Source of the DNA: an uncultured SAR86 cluster bacterium
Lineage (GTDB): Bacteria; Pseudomonadota; Gammaproteobacteria; Magnimaribacterales; AG-339-G14
Length of the DNA: 46,825 nt
NCBI GenBank assembly: GCA_902589965.1
Contig: CACIUX010000009.1
Coordinates: forward strand, 1-46,825
Direction: 5' to 3'
A program made the translations under genes and the position numbers. The notes below the pieces were generated by a model that did not search any database, was not told where the DNA came from, and was given only the letters and a program-made list of their open reading frames with translations. Every line of letters begins with the position of its first letter. The stretch's first letter is position 1. Below, one piece after another: positions 40,123-46,825 of this stretch.

Positions 40123-40900
40123 TTTGAATACTTCTAGCTAATTTTATATAGGTCTCTACAGATAGGTTTTCAGGACGAGATTTTATCTCAATACCAAGAT
40201 TAACAAGATCTTCCTCGGTGAAGAAGGACTTCAGGCTGTTAGTAATTAATTTTCTTCTTTTTGAAAAAGCTTCCCTTGTTAAGGTTGATAAGTTCTTCAT
40301 CAGAATAGAATTAGGTGTCATGTCCGAAACTTTAGGAATGAGTTTTAAAAATATGCTTTGAACCTGTGGAGAAGGATTAAAAGATGATTTATCCACCTCT
40401 CTAATTACGGTTACATCGAAAAAACATTGAACAAATATTGATAATCTTCCATAAGATTTTGTATTAGGTTGAGCAACACACCTTTCTCCAAATTCTTTTT
40501 GTAACATTAGAAAAATTTCATCAAATGATGATTTGTTATCAATAATCCACTCAATTATCGGTGTAGAGATATTGTAAGGTATATTACCTATAAGCTTATT
40601 TACTCTAACAAGCTCTTTTGGATCATAGAGAAGAATATCTTTTTCGATCAGGTTAAAATTTTTTCTATCCCCATAAGCCTTTTTTAAGAATTTTATTAAA
40701 TCCTTGTCAATTTCAATTGCAGTTAGAGACTCACATTTTTCGAGTAGGAGACTTGTCATTGCGCCTTTTCCAGGCCCTATCTCTAAAAGATGATCAATTC
40801 CCTGAACGTTTATTTCCTCAATTAACTCTTCAATTAATTGAAAATCAGAAAGAAAATTTTGACCAAAAAATTTTTTTGGTTTTAGGTTATTTTTTTTCAT
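40115..40900 (-). CDS. rsmA: 16S rRNA dimethyltransferase RsmA (KsgA)
   Basis: A 261-residue SAM-dependent enzyme that dimethylates two adjacent adenines (A1518/A1519, E. coli numbers) near the 3' end of 16S rRNA. It has PKKFFGQNFLSD, the SAM motif LLEIGPGKGAMTSLL and the catalytic NIPYNIS. The C-terminal small domain and basic RRKLITNSLKSFF are typical. It overlaps pdxA by 14 bp and apaH by 8 bp. Confidence 0.96.
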   Translation of the reverse strand: MKKNNLKPKKFFGQNFLSDFQLIEELIEEINVQGIDHLLEIGPGKGAMTSLLLEKCESLTAIEIDKDLIKFLKKAYGDRKNFNLIEKDILLYDPKELVRVNKLIGNIPYNISTPIIEWIIDNKSSFDEIFLMLQKEFGERCVAQPNTKSYGRLSIFVQCFFDVTVIREVDKSSFNPSPQVQSIFLKLIPKVSDMTPNSILMKNLSTLTREAFSKRRKLITNSLKSFFTEEDLVNLGIEIKSRPENLSVETYIKLARSIQSG

Positions 40901-41867
40901 CCAATGAAGCTAAAGCTGTTTCAAGAGCAAGTTTCATGCTTGAAAAATCTGCACTCATATCATTTGCGATATCAAGAGCTGTACCGTGATCAACAGAAAT
41001 TCTGAGATAGGGTAATCCAAAAGTTATGTTTAATGTTTGCCCGAATCCAAGAATTTTTGCAGGTATCATTCCTTGATCATGAAACATGGCTAAAAAGGCA
41101 TCATAATGAGATAGGTTTTTTTCTGAAAAAGCTGTATCCGCAGATATTGGTCCATCAACAGTTACCTCTCTTTGATCAAATTTTTTTATTCCTTTTAATA
41201 TCGTTGTTGATTCTTCGGTTCCTATATAGCCACCTTCTCCTGCATGGGGATTTAATCCCAACACACATATTTTCAAGTTTTCTTTTTTTAGAAGTCTCTT
41301 TAGACCCAAACTTAAAACTTTTAATTTGTTGTAAATTAAGTCTTCAGTAATGCTCTCGCTAACTTTTTTAATAGGTACGTGAGTAGTGGCTAAACCTATC
41401 TTTATTTTTTCATTCGCCATCAACATTAAAGGCGAAACAATTTTTGCACGTTCAGCCAAAAATTCAGTGTGACCAGAAAAATCAGTTCCGGAAGCAGATA
41501 TTGTTTCTTTATTAATAGGACCAGTAACTAATATATTGTTAGTGTTGTCCATGCAATGTCCTGCACAGGCGGTTAATACTTCTAAAACATATTTAGCATT
41601 GTTTACAGAGGAAGATCCAAGAACCGGCTTTTCTTGAAGTGGAATGTTAATTACTTCAATTAGTTTTGAGCTTGATGCCGTTTTTGAGATTCCATACGGG
41701 ATGAACTCAAATCCTAATTTCAAAGATGCTGATAAATTTTCAAGATATTGGATATCTCCAGCAATAACAAATTTGCGTGTTTCGTTTAAATTGTTAAGAG
41801 ATTTAAGAGTTATTTCTGGACCAATGCCTGCGGGATCGCCAGGACTTATAAAAACATGAGAGCTCAT
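40887..41867 (-). CDS. pdxA: 4-hydroxythreonine-4-phosphate dehydrogenase PdxA
   Basis: A 326-residue NAD-dependent enzyme of the DXP-dependent vitamin B6 pathway. Motifs: ISPGDPAGIGPEI at the N-terminus, TGPINKETI, SGHTEFLAE (metal/substrate histidine), NPHAGEGGYIGTEE and MFHDQGMIPAKILGFG. Length is normal. The start overlaps the surA stop (ATGA). Its neighbours follow the conserved envelope/RNA block. Confidence 0.96.
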   Translation of the reverse strand: MSSHVFISPGDPAGIGPEITLKSLNNLNETRKFVIAGDIQYLENLSASLKLGFEFIPYGISKTASSSKLIEVINIPLQEKPVLGSSSVNNAKYVLEVLTACAGHCMDNTNNILVTGPINKETISASGTDFSGHTEFLAERAKIVSPLMLMANEKIKIGLATTHVPIKKVSESITEDLIYNKLKVLSLGLKRLLKKENLKICVLGLNPHAGEGGYIGTEESTTILKGIKKFDQREVTVDGPISADTAFSEKNLSHYDAFLAMFHDQGMIPAKILGFGQTLNITFGLPYLRISVDHGTALDIANDMSADFSSMKLALETALASLDEKK

Positions 41868-43138
41868 GATTTTATTTTTATGTTCACATATGATTCTGCT
41901 CTCATTTCGCTAAGAGTTTTTTCTAATTGTTCTTCATACTTTCTATCAAATAGAATTTGATAAGCTCTATTTTTTTGAATGTTTAAGGAAATGTCTTCTT
42001 CTCGTCTATCTAAAACTTCAACAATGTGCCATCCGAAATTTGACTTGAAGGGTTTACTAACTTGATTTATTTCAAGGGAATCCATGACTTCTTCAAACTT
42101 AGGATCAAATCTACCAGGACCAGTCCAGCTTAATTCTCCACCTTCCATCTTGCTACCTGGATCATCTGAATATAACCGAGCTAAGTCAGAAAATTTATCC
42201 TCGTTTTGGCTTCTGTTGTAAAGGTCTTCGATAAGATCCTTGGCTTGCTTCTCACTTCTTATTTCGGAAGTTTGTATCAAGATATGTCTGGCTAAAGTTT
42301 GTTTTTCAATTTTAATATCCCTTCCTTTTTTGTCTTTTAATCTAATCAGATGCAATCCTGCTCCGCTCCTGAAAGGCCCAGCAATCTCACCTTTTCTCAA
42401 GGAAGAAATTTCATTAGCAAAAAGCGTTGGAATTTCATTGATTTTCCTCCACCCCAAAGAACCTTCATTATTAGCTTCTTCCCCAGAAGAGTATTCTTTT
42501 GCAAGATCTCCAAAATCCATCTTGGCAGATATTTTTTCTTTTAATGAATCAATGATTGATGAAGCAGTTTCTTCATCTTGATCTCTATTGATTGGAATCA
42601 AAATTTGTTGGATTAAAAATTCTGCAGACAGATTAACTTGTCCTTCTTGAGAGCTAATAAAGTTGTCCAGTTCTTGTTCCGATATGTACACCTTTGATTG
42701 CACCAGACCCCTTTGTATTCTAGAGAGTATCATTTCTTTCCTTACTTGTTCGCGAACAAATTCATAGGATTCTCCTTGTTCTTCTAAAAATGACCTAAAA
42801 TCTTGAAGGGAGAGACCATTCCCTTGAGCAATTTGAGCCATGGATTCATTTAGTTCTTGGTCTGATATTCTTACTCCCGCTCTTTGAGCCTTTTGAAGTT
42901 GTATTTCCTCAATAATCATTCTCTCAATGATCTGCTCAAATAAGACTTCTTGAGGGGGAAGGGGAGTTTCACTTTGTTTTAAAGATTCTACAATTTGCTC
43001 AATTCTTTTGTTAACTTCTGACTCTAAAATTATTCCATCCTCAACGACAACTGCTACTTTATCTAATAATTCGATAGCTGCGTTTGTCATGGGGCTAACT
43101 AAAAAAATTAACAGAAATAATTTATATTTATTCATCAT
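41864..43138 (-). CDS. surA: Periplasmic chaperone/peptidyl-prolyl isomerase SurA
   Basis: A 424-residue chaperone that escorts outer-membrane proteins, including LptD, through the periplasm. A signal peptide (MMNKYKLFLLIFLVSPMTNAA) precedes the helical SurA N-domain (AVVVEDGIILESEVNKR). Two parvulin domains follow, about residues 170-270 (ending AGLHLIRLKDKKG) and 280-385 (ending FGWHIVEVLDRREE), then the C-terminal helix. Its start lies 2 bp from the lptD stop, matching conserved surA-lptD coupling. Confidence 0.95.
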   Translation of the reverse strand: MMNKYKLFLLIFLVSPMTNAAIELLDKVAVVVEDGIILESEVNKRIEQIVESLKQSETPLPPQEVLFEQIIERMIIEEIQLQKAQRAGVRISDQELNESMAQIAQGNGLSLQDFRSFLEEQGESYEFVREQVRKEMILSRIQRGLVQSKVYISEQELDNFISSQEGQVNLSAEFLIQQILIPINRDQDEETASSIIDSLKEKISAKMDFGDLAKEYSSGEEANNEGSLGWRKINEIPTLFANEISSLRKGEIAGPFRSGAGLHLIRLKDKKGRDIKIEKQTLARHILIQTSEIRSEKQAKDLIEDLYNRSQNEDKFSDLARLYSDDPGSKMEGGELSWTGPGRFDPKFEEVMDSLEINQVSKPFKSNFGWHIVEVLDRREEDISLNIQKNRAYQILFDRKYEEQLEKTLSEMRAESYVNIKIKS

Positions 43139-43140
43139 AT

Positions 43141-45216
43141 TTATTGTAACTTCAAAGGTTTGATATATTGATTAATCTTTTGTCCAATAGACCCTAGCCC
43201 TTTCAATTCAAGATATATTCTAATGCCTTCTTGGCTATATTCGGGATAAAGTTGATCTTGAAGTCTATTTTGTTCTAAGAACATTTTACGCCAATCTGGT
43301 TCTTTGCTTTGCCTAAATGCAAACCCAATCAGTAAACCTTCATCTTCGTATTCTAGTCCAATAAGATTATCTGTTACTTTCTTTAATTCAAAATCATAAT
43401 AGAGTTTGGTAACTAAGGACCAATTTTTTTCTAATCGGACATCAAATCCTGAAGTTAAAAAAGATAATTTTTCTTCAGGAAGTTGATTAAATAAAAAAGA
43501 ATTTCTATTTTCCATTTCTAAGTATTCAAAAGAGAAGTACTTATTATCTTGAAAAGCAAATCTAGCCCTCAGGTCTAAAGAAGAAAAATCCTTATCTTCA
43601 TCAAATTGAAAATTTCCATTTAAATCAATATTTTTTTTACCCCATCGCCAATTAATAAAAACAGGTTCAGGAAGATCATGAAGAATGAATTTGTTTTCGT
43701 GTATAGAATCTAAAAATCCTATTTCGCTTTTGCCTAAAGACCTTGTCAGTCCAAAAGTTAACGAAGTAAATGATGATTGCTGAGATCTTTCCCAAAGGAG
43801 GCCAAGCTGTAACTGATTTTTATTCAAATTTGCATAGCCATGTTCAAGGCTTGAAGCATAAATGCTGGCTAAAGGTATTCTTGAAACAAGATAAATTGGA
43901 TTTACGTATTTACCATCGTCAGTTTTCTTAAAAGAAAAATTAAAAAAAGGTTTTAAATACTCATTTGATTTGGCCAAGTTCAGTATAAATCTTGATTCCA
44001 TTCCTTTTGTGTTAAAAGAAGTATCTCTACTATCAGAAACATAATGAGTATCGTTAGTGAGAAAAATCCTTGCATCAAAAGCTGAACTAGAGAATTTATA
44101 TCCCAACCTTAAATTTAATTTTCCGGCTTGAACTTTTTTGGTTTCTTTGAAAACGAATGATCCGCCTTTCTCATAGTTAGCTACTTCTCCGTTCAAACTA
44201 AAAATAATATTTTCATGAGGCAGAATATAATCAAACGATAATTCTGGGATTGAACGGAATTGATTCTGGGAGAAAGGATCAATCAATTTAAATGAAAAAG
44301 CCCTTACCTGTATTGATGCAGATTCACCTATCCAGCTCAGATTAAGGTTTTGTGGAAGAGCTACCGTCTTCTCGTCTCCATATAAATCGCTTCCAAGGTC
44401 TCTGATATAAAGAAAATCACTCACATTTGAGTAATCAATATCAATGTATAAGCTATCGGTAATTTCACCTGTGTGCTTAAAACTTATACCCCAACGGTTG
44501 CTATCCGTATTAAAAAGTCTCTCGTAATTAATATCGTTGAATAAAGAAGAGAAGTTAAAAGACCCAGAAGAGCTCTTAGTTAAATATCTCAAATTAGATG
44601 AAAATGCTAAGCCCCTCTCCTCAATGTATCTAGGGGAGATTGTCATGTCGTAATTGCTGGCAAGATTTAGGTAGTATGGAATTTCTAGATCAAAACCATT
44701 TTTATTTGAGTAGGACAATTCTGGTAATAAGATACCTGATCTTTTTTCGGTTGTTAGAGGAAACTTTCCTGCAGGTAAAATAAATATTGGCGTATCGTAA
44801 ATATAGAATCTCCCTCCCTGAAAGTTTCCAAAATCTTCTTGAGAAGAAAAACTTAATTCATCGGTTTCAACCCACCAAATTCTCTTCTTGCAAGGACATA
44901 GAGACATCTCTACCCCTTTAAATTGAGCTTTGTCTTTTTGGATCAGAATTTCATCTGCTTTTCCGTAAGCATTCCTATCGATTAAATCAAAACTAATGTT
45001 CTTTCCGGAAAGAATCTCTTTAGAAGAATCTAAATTAATCTCATCTGCTTGTAAGAAAAAGTCATTAAAATAAATTTCAACGGATTCACTCAATTTTAAA
45101 ACTTTATTTTCGCCGTCTAATTTGGCCTTCCCAGCCTTAAAATCAATTTCTTCAAGTTGAGGATAAATAAGGTTTGAAATGAAAAATAATAGGAGAATCG
45201 ATTTGTATGACTTCAC
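43141..45216 (-). CDS. lptD: LPS-assembly protein LptD
   Basis: A 691-residue outer-membrane protein that inserts lipopolysaccharide, with LptE. It has a signal peptide (1-18), the OstA-type beta-jellyroll (about 20-125) and a barrel with characteristic PIFILPAGKFPLTTEKRSGILLPEL and TISPRYIEERG. It is shorter than E. coli LptD (784). It has only two cysteines, close together in SLCPCKK; the paired barrel cysteines (E. coli 724/725) that form the disulfides to the N-domain are missing. The start is a GTG at 45216. Downstream genes are surA, pdxA, rsmA and apaH. Confidence 0.95.
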   Translation of the reverse strand: MKSYKSILLLFFISNLIYPQLEEIDFKAGKAKLDGENKVLKLSESVEIYFNDFFLQADEINLDSSKEILSGKNISFDLIDRNAYGKADEILIQKDKAQFKGVEMSLCPCKKRIWWVETDELSFSSQEDFGNFQGGRFYIYDTPIFILPAGKFPLTTEKRSGILLPELSYSNKNGFDLEIPYYLNLASNYDMTISPRYIEERGLAFSSNLRYLTKSSSGSFNFSSLFNDINYERLFNTDSNRWGISFKHTGEITDSLYIDIDYSNVSDFLYIRDLGSDLYGDEKTVALPQNLNLSWIGESASIQVRAFSFKLIDPFSQNQFRSIPELSFDYILPHENIIFSLNGEVANYEKGGSFVFKETKKVQAGKLNLRLGYKFSSSAFDARIFLTNDTHYVSDSRDTSFNTKGMESRFILNLAKSNEYLKPFFNFSFKKTDDGKYVNPIYLVSRIPLASIYASSLEHGYANLNKNQLQLGLLWERSQQSSFTSLTFGLTRSLGKSEIGFLDSIHENKFILHDLPEPVFINWRWGKKNIDLNGNFQFDEDKDFSSLDLRARFAFQDNKYFSFEYLEMENRNSFLFNQLPEEKLSFLTSGFDVRLEKNWSLVTKLYYDFELKKVTDNLIGLEYEDEGLLIGFAFRQSKEPDWRKMFLEQNRLQDQLYPEYSQEGIRIYLELKGLGSIGQKINQYIKPLKLQ

Positions 45217-45319
45217 TTTATTAATTACTTGGAGATAACCATTAGAGATTCGCTCTATATTGGTGATAATTTTATCTTTTGGAGGTTAAAATAGAAAATT
45301 AATAATATTTGAGGTAAGC

Positions 45320-46177
45320 ATGAGTTTAGAAGGAAAAACACTATTCATTACAGGAGCTAGCAGAGGAATTGGATTAGCTATTGCTTTAAAGGCAGCAAAA
45401 GATGGAGCAAATATAATATTGGCGGCAAAAACAGCTGAACCTCACCCTAAATTACCAGGAACTATTTATACCGCTGCTGATGAGATTGAAAAAGCAGGTG
45501 GGATGGCATTACCAGTAATTGTAGATGTTCGAGAAGAAGGGCAGGTTTTGAGTGCGGTTGAAGAAGGAGTGAAAAAATTTGGTGGAATTGATATCTGTGT
45601 TAACAACGCAAGTGCAATTCAATTAACTAATACCCTTCAAACAGAAATGAAAAGGTACGATTTGATGAATCAAATTAATGCAAGAGGGACATTTGTTACT
45701 TCAAAAAGTTGCCTTCCCCATTTATTAAAGTCTGAGAATCCTCATATTTTAAATATTTCACCTCCATTAGACATGAATCCAGATTGGTTTTCAGGGCACG
45801 TTGCTTATTCAATGGCTAAATTTGGAATGAGTCTTTGTGTTCTAGGTATGGCTGCAGAATTTAAAGATGATGGAGTTGCAGTAAATGCACTTTGGCCTAG
45901 AACTGCCATAGCTACTGCTGCTGTTAAGAATGTCTTAGGCGGTGAGCAATTAGTTAATATTTCAAGGGGGCCAGAAATAATGGCAGATGCAGCTTATGTA
46001 ATTCTTACCAAGCCATCCAAAGAATTTTCAGGAAACTTTTGTATAGATGACACTCTTCTTGCGGAAAATGGTGTAAGTGACTTTTCTGTATACGCAGATG
46101 TTCCTTTCGATCAATTGGCTCCAGACTTTTTCGTCCCTGAAGATATGCCGCCTCCTGAGGCAGCAAAGAAAAGTTAA
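45320..46177 (+). CDS. HSDL2-like short-chain dehydrogenase
   Basis: A 285-residue NAD(P)-dependent SDR. The Rossmann motif is TGASRGIGLAIALKA, followed by VDVREEGQVLSAVEEGVKKFGGIDICVNNASAI and the active site with Tyr in HVAYSMAKFGMS (YxxxK). The run IILAAKTAEPHPKLPGTIYTAA is typical of the HSDL2 group, thought to act on lipids; it lacks the C-terminal sterol-carrier domain of the animal protein. A GAGGT ribosome-binding site precedes the ATG. It is divergent from lptD across 103 bp and followed 2 bp later by an amgK-like gene, with which it may share a promoter. Confidence 0.88.
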   Translation: MSLEGKTLFITGASRGIGLAIALKAAKDGANIILAAKTAEPHPKLPGTIYTAADEIEKAGGMALPVIVDVREEGQVLSAVEEGVKKFGGIDICVNNASAIQLTNTLQTEMKRYDLMNQINARGTFVTSKSCLPHLLKSENPHILNISPPLDMNPDWFSGHVAYSMAKFGMSLCVLGMAAEFKDDGVAVNALWPRTAIATAAVKNVLGGEQLVNISRGPEIMADAAYVILTKPSKEFSGNFCIDDTLLAENGVSDFSVYADVPFDQLAPDFFVPEDMPPPEAAKKS

Positions 46178-46179
46178 AA

Positions 46180-46825
46180 GTGGATTCCATTTCTGATGAC
46201 TCTTCTAGTTGGATAAGTTCTTGTTTTAAAACAGAGGAAACCTTTTCCTTTTCAAAGTTAAGAACAGAGTCCAGCCAGAGAGACTATTTCAGATTTAATT
46301 TTCAAGGAAAAACTTTTATTCTCATGTATGCTCCCAAAGGCATAGATGAGAGCATTGAATCTTTCTGTAAAAAAGCTGATGTCTTTAAATCCTTTCAAGT
46401 AAAAGTCCCAGAAATCTATTTTCGTAATGATGATCTATGCCATTTAATTATTGAAGATTTCTCAGATAATCTCTATCAATTGAACATTACTCAGGAAAAT
46501 AGTGACATTTTTATAAAATCGGCATTAGATCAGCTCATTCGAATACAAAATATAGATTGTGATAAAGAGATTTTTGATCACTTTGATTTAGAAAAATCCA
46601 TTGCAAATAAGGACTTATTTATTGATTTTTTTTGCAGGGGGTATCTGAATTTATCAGATTCAAGTATCCCTTTTGATACTATTGATGAAGGATACAACTT
46701 TATTCTCAAAAGGTTCTATGAACTGCCACTGTGCATTTCTCATTATGATTTTGAAACAAGAAACCTAATTTATCTTGATTCAAAAGAGACAGGCGTTTTA
46801 GACTTTCAGGATGCCATGATTGCCC
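46180..46825 (+). CDS. AmgK-like anomeric sugar kinase (5' part)
   Basis: An open frame beginning at GTG 46180, two bases after the SDR stop, and running off the window (215 codons visible). It shows the APH-fold sugar kinase pattern: RTESSQRDYFRFNFQGKTFILM near the N-terminus, IIEDFSDNLY, and the catalytic HYDFETRNLI (HxD...N) and GVLDFQDAM. AmgK phosphorylates N-acetylmuramic acid and GlcNAc at C1 for cell-wall recycling with MurU; in Pseudomonas, amgK-murU is divergent from lptD, exactly this position. The murU gene would lie beyond the window. The start codon is uncertain because the ribosome-binding site is weak. Confidence 0.8.
   Translation, partial: MDSISDDSSSWISSCFKTEETFSFSKLRTESSQRDYFRFNFQGKTFILMYAPKGIDESIESFCKKADVFKSFQVKVPEIYFRNDDLCHLIIEDFSDNLYQLNITQENSDIFIKSALDQLIRIQNIDCDKEIFDHFDLEKSIANKDLFIDFFCRGYLNLSDSSIPFDTIDEGYNFILKRFYELPLCISHYDFETRNLIYLDSKETGVLDFQDAMIA

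Noticed and set aside
1-46825. CRISPR array, prophage, insertion sequence or toxin-antitoxin pair
   Set aside because: No regularly spaced repeats, transposase, integrase, phage structural or paired small toxin genes were found on either strand.

Overview
This window looks like a piece of a small, AT-rich, free-living marine gammaproteobacterial chromosome. Gene content and order fit a streamlined surface-ocean lineage such as SAR86, but the clade is an inference. The evidence is an E. coli/Pseudomonas-like gene order (lptD-surA-pdxA-rsmA-apaH, gmk-rpoZ-spoT-ridA-recG, yqiB-yqiA, glnA-ntrB-ntrC, hisBHAF), an outer-membrane LPS assembly gene, ubiquinone synthesis (ubiA), low G+C by eye, and very tight packing. 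Six of seven convergent gene pairs end within 3 bp of each other or overlap. No phage, IS, CRISPR or integrase signal was seen, and the longest gene-free stretch is about 225 bp.

Layout. (1) 1-3200: 3' end of an FtsX-type ABC permease overlapped by a CPBP-family membrane protease, a membrane-anchored DhlA-type haloalkane dehalogenase, a secreted NTF2/SnoaL-like protein and a small unknown ORF. (2) 3424-9342: tRNA-Phe, then a glycoside-use cassette: a GPH sugar symporter, a rare Gfo/Idh/MocA + aldo-keto reductase fusion, and a convergent cytoplasmic GH3 glycosidase carrying a PA14 domain. (3) 9346-13942: yggX, mutY, hisB-hisH-hisA-hisF, gpmA. (4) 13979-18417: a rhodanese, then ntrC, ntrB, glnA, yqiA and yqiB. 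(5) 18450-24545: a DNA glycosylase, a FemAB/GNAT-like protein, ubiA, rubredoxin, a dicarboxylate/amino-acid symporter and a membrane pyrophosphatase. (6) 24549-33884: recG, ridA, spoT, rpoZ, gmk, then pyrE, ribE, yqeY, rpsU, tsaD, folB, folK. (7) 33881-38208: an MFS transporter, two MaoC-type hotdog proteins, an APH-like phosphotransferase and a pteridine-reductase-like SDR. (8) 38205-46825: cca, apaH, rsmA, pdxA, surA, lptD, then divergently an HSDL2-like SDR and the start of an amgK-like sugar kinase.

The most striking system is nitrogen control at 14387-17428. NtrC has an intact receiver domain and Fis-type HTH, but its whole AAA+ sigma54-activating core is cleanly missing. It sits behind an intact NtrB and a eukaryotic-type GSII glutamine synthetase instead of the usual GSI. 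A perfect 19-bp palindrome and an extended -10 lie upstream of glnA with no sigma54 promoter visible. Together they suggest a minimal, sigma70-based NtrBC circuit. Second in interest are the two-enzyme oxidoreductase fusion of the sugar cassette and the MaoC pair/phosphotransferase cluster, which may degrade hydroxyacyl-CoAs.
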